Below, one piece after another: positions 36,780 to 45,977 of a DNA stretch of 64,000 nucleotides. The first letter of the stretch is position 1; each line of letters opens with the position of its first letter. A program made the translations under genes and the position numbers. The DNA comes from Fusobacterium ulcerans ATCC 49185 (GTDB taxonomy: Bacteria > Fusobacteriota > Fusobacteriia > Fusobacteriales > Fusobacteriaceae), in NCBI RefSeq assembly GCF_900683735.1, contig NZ_LR215979.1:1302001-1366000 (forward strand). Direction: 5' to 3'. Below the pieces are notes generated by a model. That model did no database searches. It worked only from the letters and a program-made list of their open reading frames with translations, and was not told where the DNA came from.

Positions 36780-38360
36780 TTAAACAATAATTTTACTGAA
36801 ACTAAGATCTACAATCTTTAAGCCATCCACTGCTGCACTGACTATCCCACCTGCATATCCAGCTCCTTCCCCCACAGGATACAATCCATTTATATTGATA
36901 GACTGTCCTTTTATATCTCTTGTTATTTTAACAGGAGCAGAGGTTCTAGTTTCAGGAGCTATAAGATTTACATTTCTGGATATAAAATAATTATTTTTTC
37001 CCCACTGTTGAAAGGCAGCTTTCATATTATCATTTATAAATTTAGGAAATAGATTATTTAAATCAGATGAATTCATTTTCATTTCATAACTGCTCTCTAT
37101 AGTATAAGAAGTTGCTTTATCATCCATAAAATCTATAACATTCTGATAAGCAGCGCCATAATTATTTGCTATTTCATAAGTTTTTCTTTCTAAATTTTCT
37201 TGAAACTTCATACCAGAAAAAAGTTCATCTCCAAATTCATTTTCTTTTATCCCAACTACAATAGCAGAATTTGAAAATTTTCCATCTCTTTTAGAATAAC
37301 TCATTCCATTTACTAAAGTTTTTCCTACTTCTGATGCAGCATTAACTATAACCCCTCCAGGACACATACAAAATGAAAATACTCCTCTGTCCTCTTTTTT
37401 ATTGTTATATGTAACACTATATGTAGCTGCACCTAATAAAGGATGGTCAGCATATTTTCCATACTGCATTTTATCTATGTCACTTCTTAAATGCTCTATT
37501 CTTGCTCCTACTGCAAAAGGTTTATTTTCTAAATGAACTCCTTTTTTATGAAGCATTCTATAAGTATCCCTTGATGAATGTCCTATTGCTAATATTACAG
37601 AATCTATGTTGATAATCTCTTTTATCCCATCTTTATTTAAAATTTCAATTCCTGTAATAGAATTATTTTTTATAAGAAGATTTTCCATTTTAGTATTGAA
37701 GTAAAATTTTCCACCCATACTTTTTATTTTCTCACGAATATTTTTCACTACAACTTTTAATACATCTGTTCCAATATGTGGTTTGTAATCCCACAGTATT
37801 TCTTCCTGAGCTCCACAATCAACAAGCTCTTTAAATACTTTATCTATATATTCACTCTTTATTCTTGTATTAAGTTTTCCATCAGAATATGTTCCAGCTC
37901 CCCCTTCACCAAATTGTACATTTGATTCTGGGTTAAGAATAGAATCTGATATAAATCTATTGTTGGTTATATCTCTTTTATCTACCTCTTCTCCTCTTTC
38001 AAAAACAAGAGGAATATATCCATATTCAACAAGCCTCAGTGCAGAAAATAACCCTGCTGGCCCTGCTCCTATTACAGCAACTTCTTTATTTTTAAATAAA
38101 GGCTCTCTTACTGTTTTTTCCTTTTCTTTTACTGGAAAAACATTAGATAATGATGATATGTCTACCTCTTTTTTTAATAAAACCTCTATATTGTAAATAA
38201 ATTTTATGTCATTTTTTTGACGACTGTCAATGGATCTTTTATTCCACCTCAATATTTCTATATTATCTTTTTTTATTCCTCTTTTTTCAAGTTCTTTTAA
38301 TATTTCTTTATCTTGATTTTTATCCAATGAAATTATTATATTGTTAATATTTATTTTCAT
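36780..38360 (-). CDS. FAD-dependent dehydrogenase (COG2509-like)
   Basis: A 526-residue flavoprotein. An N-terminal ~90-residue domain (with KRSIDSRQKNDIKFIYNIEVLL) precedes the dinucleotide fold VIGAGPAGLFSALRLVEYGY. It contains VQFGEGGAGTYSDGKLNTR and the C-terminal GLYPVGEGAGYAGGIVSAAVDG. These are constant features of this widespread but uncharacterised FAD oxidoreductase family. AGGTGG lies before the ATG. It is in a unit with the alcohol dehydrogenase gene 20 bp downstream. Confidence 0.9.
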   Translation of the reverse strand: MKININNIIISLDKNQDKEILKELEKRGIKKDNIEILRWNKRSIDSRQKNDIKFIYNIEVLLKKEVDISSLSNVFPVKEKEKTVREPLFKNKEVAVIGAGPAGLFSALRLVEYGYIPLVFERGEEVDKRDITNNRFISDSILNPESNVQFGEGGAGTYSDGKLNTRIKSEYIDKVFKELVDCGAQEEILWDYKPHIGTDVLKVVVKNIREKIKSMGGKFYFNTKMENLLIKNNSITGIEILNKDGIKEIINIDSVILAIGHSSRDTYRMLHKKGVHLENKPFAVGARIEHLRSDIDKMQYGKYADHPLLGAATYSVTYNNKKEDRGVFSFCMCPGGVIVNAASEVGKTLVNGMSYSKRDGKFSNSAIVVGIKENEFGDELFSGMKFQENLERKTYEIANNYGAAYQNVIDFMDDKATSYTIESSYEMKMNSSDLNNLFPKFINDNMKAAFQQWGKNNYFISRNVNLIAPETRTSAPVKITRDIKGQSININGLYPVGEGAGYAGGIVSAAVDGLKIVDLSFSKIIV

Positions 38361-38405
38361 TTTCCACCTCTAAATAAATTATACCATATATAATAATCAA
38401 ATAAC

Positions 38406-38440
38406 AATAAAAAAGCCTGTGAAATTCAACACAGGCTGGT
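38406..38440 (-). terminator. Terminator after the HU gene
   Basis: AGCCTGTG / CACAGGCT-type stem (38413-38421 with 38430-38437); on the - strand it runs into TTTTTTATT. Confidence 0.85.
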
Positions 38441-38444
38441 TTTT

Positions 38445-38717
38445 TTATTTAATTTTGTCAGCTAAAGTTTTTCCAACTTTGAACTTAACTGCTTTTTTAG
38501 CTTCTATTCTCATTTTTTTATTTGTTTGAGGATTTCTAACTTCTCTAGCAGCTCTTTCCTTTACTTCCCATTTTCCCCATCCTACAAAAGTGATGTCATC
38601 TCCTTTTACAAGTGTATCTTCAACAGAAGCTAAGAATAGGTTTACAGCTCTTTCAGCATCTTTTTTAGTGAATCCCCCATTTTTAGCATATAATTCTACG
38701 AATTCTTTTTTAGTCAT
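38445..38717 (-). CDS. hup: HU family DNA-binding protein
   Basis: A 90-residue histone-like protein starting MTKKEFVELYAKNGGFTKKDAERAVNLFL, with the beta-arm motif RAAREVRNPQTNKKMRIEAKKAVKFKVGK. It compacts DNA and assists recombination and replication. A strong AAGGAGG site precedes the start, and a terminator follows within 10 bp, so it is monocistronic. It sits beside a tyrosine recombinase gene. Confidence 0.96.
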   Translation of the reverse strand: MTKKEFVELYAKNGGFTKKDAERAVNLFLASVEDTLVKGDDITFVGWGKWEVKERAAREVRNPQTNKKMRIEAKKAVKFKVGKTLADKIK

Positions 38718-38835
38718 AATTTATTCCTCCTTAGGTTTTATTTACGAGCAACTCTTAAAATTGCAATTCTTACTTACTATATATATAACCTTTATTTTTC
38801 ATTTTGTAAATAGAAACTTTAAAAATTTTCATATT

Positions 38836-39393
38836 TTAAAAAATTACTTTAAATCCTTCAGAGGCAATATTCACATCATGATCAGTTATACCTAGATATT
38901 TTTGTGTGACTGATACAGAAGAATGGTTAAGCAACCGCCTCACTAACTCTATGTTAAATTTATTATTTGTATATTGGATATGTGCATAGGTTTTTCTGAA
39001 ACTGTGTGTAGAGAGTCCTTCAATTGAAGCACAGATTGAAATTTTTTTTAGTATTTTCTGTACCCATCTTACGGATATATTGAAAATATTATCATTTCTA
39101 CTGAGAAAACGCTTTCTGCAGTAGGCTTCAACTATTTTTACAACTTCATAATTAATTTTTCTATTTTGTATCTTTCCCGTTTTCTGTTCCTTTATTGATA
39201 ATCTTCCATCAACAAAATCACTTACTTTTAAGCTCAGTACATCTCCTATTCTAAGCCCTGTATTCAACTGAATAAGACAAATTAGATGTACTTGAGGATT
39301 AGCTCTTATCTTTATTCCATTTTTTCTTACGCCACTTTTTATAAATAAAAAAACTGTTTCTAGTTCATCGAATTTTAAGGCCCTCGTCTTCAT
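38836..39393 (-). CDS. Catalytic-domain-only tyrosine recombinase (FimB/FimE-sized)
   Basis: An approximately 185-residue recombinase that has the catalytic set but no N-terminal core-binding domain: Arg in NTGLRIGDVLSLK, Lys in KEQKTGKIQ, H-x-x-R in THSFRKTYAHI, His in LLNHSSVSV and Tyr in TQKYLG. The size and layout are those of FimB/FimE-type invertases, which flip promoter DNA. The frame is open to an ATG at 39405 that overlaps AGGAG, so the ATG at 39393 is preferred. No clear invertible repeat pair is seen beside it, so its target is unknown. Confidence 0.82.
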   Translation of the reverse strand: MKTRALKFDELETVFLFIKSGVRKNGIKIRANPQVHLICLIQLNTGLRIGDVLSLKVSDFVDGRLSIKEQKTGKIQNRKINYEVVKIVEAYCRKRFLSRNDNIFNISVRWVQKILKKISICASIEGLSTHSFRKTYAHIQYTNNKFNIELVRRLLNHSSVSVTQKYLGITDHDVNIASEGFKVIF

Positions 39394-39553
39394 TTTTAGT
39401 TTCATCTCCTAAGCTTGTAATATATGTGTAGTATAGATATACATAAAATATACCATATTTTTCGGAGCAGAGAAATATTTTTATTTTTAGTATAGCATTA
39501 TTAGTGTTATTGTTATAAAATATATACATAATTTATTTTGGGAGGTTTTTAGA

Positions 39554-40723
39554 ATGATTATAATAAAAAATGGTACTTTACTTGATGTTGAAAAATCTAA
39601 AAGTGAAAAAATGGATATTTCAATAGAAAATGGTAAAATTATTGCAATTAAAAAAAGTATTAAACCTAAGAAAGATGATGAAATTATTGATGCTACAGAT
39701 AAAATAGTAGCTCCAGGATTTATTGATGCTCACTGCCATTTAGGACTTATGGGTGACAGTGTTGGTTTTGAAAATGATGATGTTAATGAAAAATCTGATC
39801 CAATAACTCCTCAATTAAGAGCAATAGATGCGATTGATCCTATGGATAGAGTATTTACTGAAGCATATCAGGGAGGAATCACTTCAGTAGCTACTGGACC
39901 AGGAAGTGCCAATGTAATCGGAGGACAGTTTGCTGCTATAAAAACTTTTGGAAAAAGAATAGATAAAATGATAATAAAAGCTCCTATTGCTATGAAATGT
40001 GCTTTTGGTGAAAATCCAAAAAGATTCTATGGTACAAAAGGAAAAATGCCTACTACAAGAATGGGTACTGCCAGCATGCTTAGAGAAACACTTCAAAAAG
40101 CAAAAGAATATATGTTGAAATCTGAAGCAGCTGGAGATGACATTGCTAAAAAACCTCAATATGATGCAAGATTAGAGGCTTTAATTCCTGTTTTGAAAAA
40201 AGAAATTCCTTTAAAGGCTCATGCACATAAAGCAAATGATATATTTACAGCAATAAGAATAGCAAAAGAATTTGATGTAAAAATGACTTTAGATCATTCA
40301 ACTGATGCAAGATGTATAGTTGATGAATTAGCTGAAGAAAAATATCCTATGATAGTAGGACCAAGCTTAGGTCATAGAACAAAAGTTGAACTTATAAATA
40401 AATCTTTTAAAACAGCTGCTGTTCTTAATAAAGCTGGAATAAAAATATCTATAACAACTGACAGCCCTGTTATTCCTCTTCAGCATCTTCCAATCTGTGC
40501 TGCCCTTGCAGTAAAAGATGGACTTGATAAATGGGAAGCTCTTAAAGCTATCTCTATAAACCCTGCTGAAATATTAGGATTAGAAGACAGAGTGGGATCT
40601 ATCAAAGTTGGTAAAGATGCAGATATAGTTATCTGGTCAGCTGATCCTCTTCAAATAGATGCAAAAGTTGAATATACTATAATAGATGGAAAAGTAGTTT
40701 TTAGTGGTGAGGAGGAAGAATAG
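39554..40723 (+). CDS. Amidohydrolase (imidazolonepropionase-related)
   Basis: A 389-residue metal-dependent hydrolase. Its metal motif is APGFIDAHCHLG (H-x-H), followed by TSVATGPGSANVIGGQFAAIKT, a KAHAHKANDIFTAIRIAKEF region, LDHSTDARC and the catalytic-Asp segment ITTDSPVIPLQHLPI. It ends with the small composite domain KVGKDADIVIWSADPLQ. It overlaps the M20 hydrolase gene by one base (TAGTG), so the two are coupled, probably in peptide or N-acyl amino-acid breakdown. Confidence 0.9.
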   Translation: MIIIKNGTLLDVEKSKSEKMDISIENGKIIAIKKSIKPKKDDEIIDATDKIVAPGFIDAHCHLGLMGDSVGFENDDVNEKSDPITPQLRAIDAIDPMDRVFTEAYQGGITSVATGPGSANVIGGQFAAIKTFGKRIDKMIIKAPIAMKCAFGENPKRFYGTKGKMPTTRMGTASMLRETLQKAKEYMLKSEAAGDDIAKKPQYDARLEALIPVLKKEIPLKAHAHKANDIFTAIRIAKEFDVKMTLDHSTDARCIVDELAEEKYPMIVGPSLGHRTKVELINKSFKTAAVLNKAGIKISITTDSPVIPLQHLPICAALAVKDGLDKWEALKAISINPAEILGLEDRVGSIKVGKDADIVIWSADPLQIDAKVEYTIIDGKVVFSGEEEE

Positions 40724-41865
40724 TGAAAGAACTTCTTAAAAAATTCAGAAGAGAACTTCATCAAATACCTGAGGTAGCTTTTGAAGAACACAAAACAGCA
40801 GAGTACATAAGAGAGAAGCTCAAAGAATATGGAATACCATATGAAGAAATAGTTAATGAACATTATACTACAGGAACTATGGTACACTTCAAAGGAGAAG
40901 AGGGATGTATTGCTTTTAGAAGTGATATAGATGCTCTCCCTATAAAAGAGGACACTGGATGTGATTTTGCTTCTACAAATGGGCGTGCACATGGATGTGG
41001 GCATGATGGACATGCTGCTGCTCTTTTGACATTTGCAGTGTGGCTGAAAGAACAGCAGGATAAAGGAGTAAAATTTAATAAATCTATTGTCCTTATATTC
41101 CAGCCAGGAGAAGAGGGAAAAGGTGGAGCAAGATATCTTTCTGTCCATGAAAAATTTCTCAATAAAAATATAGAAGCTATATTCGGAATGCATTTATTCC
41201 CATTGCTTCCTGAAGGAACAGTATCTACAAAGATAGGACCTCTTATGGCACAGACTATAAATCTTGATATAGATATTTATGGTAAAGGTGGGCATGGGGC
41301 AGAGCCTCAAAACTGTATTGATACTATTCTTATAACTTCTAAGCTTATAGAAGCATATCAAAGTGTTGTATCAAGAAATATAACTCCTATTGAACCTATG
41401 GTTCTTACTATTGGTTCTATACATGGAGGAAGTGCAAGAAATATAATTCCAGAAAAAGTTTCACTTCTTGGAACTATTAGAATATTTTCTAAATCAATGA
41501 TGGCGTTTATCAAAGAAAGACTGGAAAATATCAATAAGGGATTTGAGCTTTCCTATGGTGTCAAAATAGATTTTAATTTCACACCAGTATATTCTCCTGT
41601 TATCAATGATGAAAAGCTTTATCATGTATTCAGAGAGGCTGTGAAGGATAGTAATTTTATTGAAGCAAAACCAGAAATGATTGCTGAGGATTTTTCCTTC
41701 TATCTTGACAAAGTTCCAGGATTATTTTTCTTCCTTGGGGTAAGAAATGAAGAGAAAGGATTTATTTATCCACTGCATAACCCAAAATTTAATTTTGATG
41801 AAGCAGCTTTGTTAAAAGGTGTGGAAACTTTCCAAAATATAGCTTATGCTATGAAGGCATTATAA
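40723..41865 (+). CDS. M20 family amidohydrolase (hippurate/N-acyl amino-acid hydrolase type)
   Basis: A 380-residue zinc hydrolase. Metal and catalytic motifs are FRSDIDALPIKED, GRAHGCGHDGHAAALL and IFQPGEEGKGGARYL; the lid domain carries GKGGHGAEPQNCIDTI and GSARNIIPEKVSLLGTIR. The Cys in GCGHDGH matches the aminobenzoyl-glutamate/hippurate hydrolase branch. The start is GTG at 40723 behind GAGGAGGAAG. Confidence 0.94.
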   Translation: MKELLKKFRRELHQIPEVAFEEHKTAEYIREKLKEYGIPYEEIVNEHYTTGTMVHFKGEEGCIAFRSDIDALPIKEDTGCDFASTNGRAHGCGHDGHAAALLTFAVWLKEQQDKGVKFNKSIVLIFQPGEEGKGGARYLSVHEKFLNKNIEAIFGMHLFPLLPEGTVSTKIGPLMAQTINLDIDIYGKGGHGAEPQNCIDTILITSKLIEAYQSVVSRNITPIEPMVLTIGSIHGGSARNIIPEKVSLLGTIRIFSKSMMAFIKERLENINKGFELSYGVKIDFNFTPVYSPVINDEKLYHVFREAVKDSNFIEAKPEMIAEDFSFYLDKVPGLFFFLGVRNEEKGFIYPLHNPKFNFDEAALLKGVETFQNIAYAMKAL

Positions 41866-41907
41866 GATATTTAAAAAGAGAGAAATATAATTTTAGAATT
41901 TTTTCAC

Positions 41908-41946
41908 CAGAAAGGTTTGTTATCAATGCAAACCTTTCTGTTTTTC
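41908..41946. terminator. Terminator after the amidohydrolase operon
   Basis: CAGAAAGGTTTG (41908-41919) pairs with CAAACCTTTCTG (41929-41940), followed by TTTTTC. Confidence 0.88.
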
Positions 41947-41967
41947 TAAAATCTATTTTGCTTTATT

Positions 41968-42912
41968 CTATCCTTTTTTATAGAAGCTGTCTTCAATATT
42001 ATTAAGTATTGGCATTCCAAGTTTATTATTTTTCTTTAAGTGTAAATATGTTTCTCTTAATCCTTCTTCCAGTGAATACTTATTTTTAAATCCTGTTTTC
42101 TCTATTTTCGATATATCTCCTATTAGATTTTTATTTCTAAATGGGAACCAATCTCTTGCTTTTAAATTTTCTTTTTCTAGATTAATATATTGTATCATTG
42201 GTTTCTTATTACAAATATTGCCGCACAGTTCAACATAGTCTTTTATAGTGATTCTCTCATTACCTGAAATATTAAATATCTGATTGAAGAAATCAGAATT
42301 ACCTAAGGAAAAATTCACAGCTTCACATAAGTCATCTACATATCCAAACTGAATTATCTCTTCTCCTCTATCTGGAACAAAAATAGGTATATTATTTTCA
42401 ATTCTTGCAAGCATATAACTTTCCCTGTCTAAATTATTTTCTGGACCATAAATATAGAATGGCCTGAATATAGTATATTTAAAATTCAGCTTCTCTGCAT
42501 TTTCAATAGTAATTTTTTCACTTAAATATTTATCTTCAGCATATTTTCCCCATACTTCATTTGCTCCAATGCTCTCTGTTTCCTTTACTGGAATATTTTT
42601 CATATTATTATATACAGAAGCACTGCTTATTAAGATATACTGACCATATTTTCCTTCCATTACTCCCTGAATAAGAGATGTCTGCTCTTTAGTATATGCT
42701 GATATATCTATAATATAATCTACAGTGATATCTTTTAAAGTTTTATATAAATCTTCTTTTATATTTCTATCACACTTTAAAAATTCAGCTCCATCAGGGT
42801 TTATTCTATTCCCTCTATTGAGGATGTATACTGTATATCCTTTATTCAGAAGAAATTCACATAATTTTTTTCCTAAAAATTGATTTCCACCCATTAATAG
42901 AATTTTTTTCAT
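41968..42912 (-). CDS. NAD-dependent epimerase/dehydratase family protein
   Basis: A 314-residue extended short-chain dehydrogenase. It has the nucleotide loop LLMGGNQFLGKKL at the N-terminus, the SSASVYNN segment and a C-terminal substrate domain. The canonical YxxxK may be WGKYAEDKYLSEK. The upstream in-frame ATG at 42927 is followed by TGGAGG, which marks 42912 as the start. The sugar or other substrate is unknown. Confidence 0.85.
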   Translation of the reverse strand: MKKILLMGGNQFLGKKLCEFLLNKGYTVYILNRGNRINPDGAEFLKCDRNIKEDLYKTLKDITVDYIIDISAYTKEQTSLIQGVMEGKYGQYILISSASVYNNMKNIPVKETESIGANEVWGKYAEDKYLSEKITIENAEKLNFKYTIFRPFYIYGPENNLDRESYMLARIENNIPIFVPDRGEEIIQFGYVDDLCEAVNFSLGNSDFFNQIFNISGNERITIKDYVELCGNICNKKPMIQYINLEKENLKARDWFPFRNKNLIGDISKIEKTGFKNKYSLEEGLRETYLHLKKNNKLGMPILNNIEDSFYKKG

Positions 42913-42927
42913 ATTTCCTCCATTCAA

Positions 42928-43298
42928 GATTTCTTATTATATTTTAAATGATAATTCATATAGAGATAGATTGCAAAGTTTTTTATGTATATCTTTTTAC
43001 CATTTTTCTTATTTATATTTTTCATTTCCTAGAGTGTACTTCATATAAAAGCTGATTTCATATATAAATTCTGCTTTTAATATATTTTTTATAAAATTAA
43101 AAGTGCTATATTTTAATCTTATTTTTATAAGCATTTGTAAAAGAGGAACAACTTTTTATAAAAATTTTTTTTAAATCTCTGATTTTTTTAGCTTTGTGGA
43201 AAGTCCTATGCGAACAGTTTAAAAATTTTTATTGTTATCTACTAATTTCTTTTAGTTATTGATATAATCTACCTATCAAAAACAAGGGGGAGTAAAAT
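42928..43298. other. Non-coding gap with no recognised signal
   Basis: This 370-bp AT-rich divergent intergenic region has a TATAAT -10-like element near 43261 for the downstream gene, without a convincing -35. I see no RNA gene or repeat. Confidence 0.5.
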
Positions 43299-44057
43299 AT
43301 GAAAAAAATTCTTATCAGTATCATTCTTCTTCTATCTTGCCTTACAGCATATGGAAAGGATAAAGTAGAGGAAATAATGAAAAAAGGTGTCATCAGAGTT
43401 GGAACAACAGGGGATTATAAACCTTTTACTTATCTCAATGGAGATAAATATGAGGGGTATGACATTGAGATAGCTAATCTTATAGCTAAGGAATTAGGTG
43501 TAAAAATTGAATTTGTTCCTACAACTTGGAAAACTCTTATATCAGATTTAAATGAAGATAAATATGATATAGCTATGGGAGGAATAACAAGGACAGTAAA
43601 AAGACAAGTAGAAGCCCAAATGAGCAATCCATATTTAGTATTTGGTAAATGCTATCTTGTAAGAAAAGGAGAAAAGGGAAAATACAATTCTATTGAAGCT
43701 GTTAATAAGCCAAGTGTAAAAGTAGGAGTAAATATTGGAGGAACTAATGAGATATTTGCTGATGAACATCTTTCTAATGCTACAATAATTCGTTATAAAA
43801 ATAATCTAGATGTACCAGTTGCTGTAGAAAAGGGAGAAGTAGATATTATGGTAACCGAAAATCCTGAAGCTATTACTTATGAAAAGATCAATCCTAAATT
43901 AGAAGGATCGTTAACAGATGCTACTCTTACAAAAAGTCAAATGGGGTATATGGTAGCTAAAGATCAGCAGCATCTTTTAAATACTATAAATTTTATTTTA
44001 GCAGAATTAGAAATAAGAGGAACTGTAACAGAACTTAAAAACCAGTATCTAGAATAG
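43299..44057 (+). CDS. Periplasmic type II binding protein, PheC (cyclohexadienyl dehydratase)-like
   Basis: A 252-residue exported protein: signal peptide MKKILISIILLLSCLTAYG, then VIRVGTTGDYKPFTYLNGDKYEGYDIEIANLIAKELG. The blocks FVPTTWKTLISDLNEDKYDIAMGGITRTVKRQ and VKVGVNIGGTNEIF resemble periplasmic cyclohexadienyl dehydratase more than ordinary amino-acid binding proteins. No permease or ATPase gene is adjacent, which also favours an enzyme over a transporter part. A solitary binding protein remains possible. AGGGGGAG precedes the start. Confidence 0.75.
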   Translation: MKKILISIILLLSCLTAYGKDKVEEIMKKGVIRVGTTGDYKPFTYLNGDKYEGYDIEIANLIAKELGVKIEFVPTTWKTLISDLNEDKYDIAMGGITRTVKRQVEAQMSNPYLVFGKCYLVRKGEKGKYNSIEAVNKPSVKVGVNIGGTNEIFADEHLSNATIIRYKNNLDVPVAVEKGEVDIMVTENPEAITYEKINPKLEGSLTDATLTKSQMGYMVAKDQQHLLNTINFILAELEIRGTVTELKNQYLE

Positions 44058-44066
44058 CATTTTAAG

Positions 44067-44099
44067 AGAGAACTTGAATAAAAAAGTTCTCTTTTTTTT
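44067..44099 (+). terminator. Terminator after the PheC-like gene
   Basis: AGAGAACTT (44067-44075) pairs with AAGTTCTCT (44084-44092), followed by a run of seven T residues. Confidence 0.88.
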
Positions 44100-44225
44100 A
44101 CTATAAAGTAAATATTTTCCGTCTTATTTTTTACTCTTTAATTCTAAAAATAAACGGTTTTCTTTAAATATATAGGAATAATATGGTATAATACCTAAAA
44201 GAATGCTTAAAAAAGAGGAGAGTGA

Positions 44226-44648
44226 TTGAAAATGTTCAAAAGACTTCTTATTATAGCATTGTTGATATCTCAAACAGCTTGTGGGAAAGTAGCTAGTTGG
44301 TATGGCAGGGGATTTGAAGGGAGGAATACTGCAAGTGGTTATCTATTTGATTCCAGGCAGTATACTTGTGCATCTAATGCACATGATTTTGGAACTGTAT
44401 TAAAGGTAACTAATAAGGCAAATAATAAATCTGTTGTAGTTGTAGTGACTGATAGAGGTTCTTTCAATAAAAAATATGGACGGGAAATCGACCTAAGTAA
44501 AGCAGCTTTTGCAAAAATAGCTAATACTAATGAGGGACTTATTAAAGTAAAAATAAAAGTACTGAATGAAAAAAATACCTTTAAATACAAACATGGAAGT
44601 CCTATTTTCAATGCCAGAGAGTATCAAAAATATGTTAAAAATAAGTAA
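44226..44648 (+). CDS. RlpA-like double-psi beta-barrel lipoprotein
   Basis: A 138-140-residue protein with a lipoprotein signal ending in ISQTAC. It then has the RlpA double-psi barrel: VASWYGRGFEGRNTASGYLFD, an ALxxxFGTVLKVTN-type segment (DFGTVLKVTNKANNKSVVVVVTDRGSF) and GREIDLSKAAFAKI. Relatives are septal lytic transglycosylases that act on denuded peptidoglycan. TTG (44226) and ATG (44232) are both usable starts behind AGAGGAG. It lacks the SPOR domain of longer RlpA proteins. Confidence 0.88.
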   Translation: MKMFKRLLIIALLISQTACGKVASWYGRGFEGRNTASGYLFDSRQYTCASNAHDFGTVLKVTNKANNKSVVVVVTDRGSFNKKYGREIDLSKAAFAKIANTNEGLIKVKIKVLNEKNTFKYKHGSPIFNAREYQKYVKNK

Positions 44649-44656
44649 TATTAATT

Positions 44657-44724
44657 AAAACCAGAAGGTAAATGAACTGTATCCCCTAAAATGGAGTCAA
44701 TTCAAAAAACTTTCTGGTTTTTAT
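44657..44724 (+). terminator. Long-loop terminator after the RlpA-like gene
   Basis: AAAACCAGAA (44657-44666) pairs with TTCTGGTTTT (44712-44721), followed by TATTTT; the 45-nt loop is unusually long. Confidence 0.6.
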
Positions 44725-44800
44725 TTTAGAGAAAAAGTTGTGGTTAGTATTTAGAATGAATTGTTTTATTTAACTTATTATCGGACTAAAAATTAATATT

Positions 44801-45793
44801 TTAAATATCTAGCTTATATTCTACAGACACAGTTACTCTACTGTCATCATCTCTTTGACTGTCAGAGGTACTCCCTCCTTCACTTACCTGATACATTAAA
44901 TCAAGAGTAAGTCCATTATTATATTCTATCCCTCCACCCATTCCATAATAAGATCCATTTTGAGAATTAACTGCATCGTTTATAGATTTATATCTTGAAT
45001 TACTTTTTCCACCTATATTATTTACAGCATATCCTAGATTAAGTTTTAAATAAGGCTGCCAGTCATTTACTTGTGGAAGTTTATATCTTCCAGTCACATA
45101 CAATGGAATAGAATCCATATCCATTTCTTCATCTCTTTCTTTTACAAAGAACTTTCCACTTTGTTCCTGGTCAAACATAGCAGCTCTATCTTTTTTTAAG
45201 CTGTAACTATCCTGATAAGACATTCCTACTCCTAATTCTATATCAGGTATAATCTTATTACTTCTTAATTCTTTAGCTACTTCATGCCCTACATGAATAA
45301 CTTCTGTTTTATCTTCAAAATCATGCTCTTTTAATTTTTCATTAAGTGTATCTATAAATTCATAATATTTTTTAACTACATTACTACCTGACTGCTCTGC
45401 TTCTAAGTTAGTATATTCTCCTAAATCTTTTTTTATAAGAAGATTTTCTTCTCCTATTGCCATATCAACAGTAACTTCTGGGTCAGGAGATTCTTCAGCA
45501 TTTTTTATTATTTCTTTTAATTTATCTTCAGTTAGCTCTCCATTCATAACAAATATCTCTTTTTTTTCCTTTTGGATAATTTTTACTTCTGTTTTTTTTT
45601 CATTATAATCATCTATATTTTTTTCTGTAATTTTTTTCGATTCTTTTAATTCTTTATTATCCTCTGTAGTCACTTTATTTTCTGCTTTCTTTGTTTTCTT
45701 TACTGTTGTTTTTGCTTCAAGCATAGGTACTTCTTTTAATCCGCTGGCTGCAGCAGACAATGAAAAAAATAATATGAAGAATATATTTTTCAT
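44801..45793 (-). CDS. Exported protein with charged helical domain and barrel-like C-terminus
   Basis: A 330-residue protein. The signal peptide MKNIFFILFFSLSAAASG is followed by a very Lys/Glu-rich segment (residues about 27-90) and a helical part (about 90-175). The final ~150 residues alternate polar and hydrophobic residues (IPLYVTGRYKLP, WQPYLKLNLGYAVNNI, GGIEYNNGLTLDLMYQVS, RVTVSVEYKLDI), as in outer-membrane barrel or OmpW-like proteins. The charged part would lie in the periplasm. AGAGGTGG precedes the ATG. No function can be named. Confidence 0.75.
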   Translation of the reverse strand: MKNIFFILFFSLSAAASGLKEVPMLEAKTTVKKTKKAENKVTTEDNKELKESKKITEKNIDDYNEKKTEVKIIQKEKKEIFVMNGELTEDKLKEIIKNAEESPDPEVTVDMAIGEENLLIKKDLGEYTNLEAEQSGSNVVKKYYEFIDTLNEKLKEHDFEDKTEVIHVGHEVAKELRSNKIIPDIELGVGMSYQDSYSLKKDRAAMFDQEQSGKFFVKERDEEMDMDSIPLYVTGRYKLPQVNDWQPYLKLNLGYAVNNIGGKSNSRYKSINDAVNSQNGSYYGMGGGIEYNNGLTLDLMYQVSEGGSTSDSQRDDDSRVTVSVEYKLDI

Positions 45794-45977
45794 TAAGCAC
45801 CACCTCTTTTACTTCTTTTAATCTTATAATATAATTTTAACAGGTATAGAGATTTTTTTCAAAGATTTTTTCTCTTATCTATATTTTTTTGAAACTATTT
45901 GATTTTAAACTATTCTATTTTTCTTAGAAATATATTATAATTAATATTGAATTTAATAAATATTTGAGGAGAGATAA

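Noticed and set aside
40651-41193. 180-codon antisense ORF over the amidohydrolase/M20 junction
   Set aside because: Its composition (Ser, Phe, Cys-rich) and lack of a start signal fit a complement shadow of two well-identified genes.
44675-44705. CTGTATCCCCTAAAATGGAG segment resembling an IS3-type insertion-sequence end
   Set aside because: It lies inside the loop of a terminator, has no partner repeat or transposase remnant nearby, and the match is only by general pattern.
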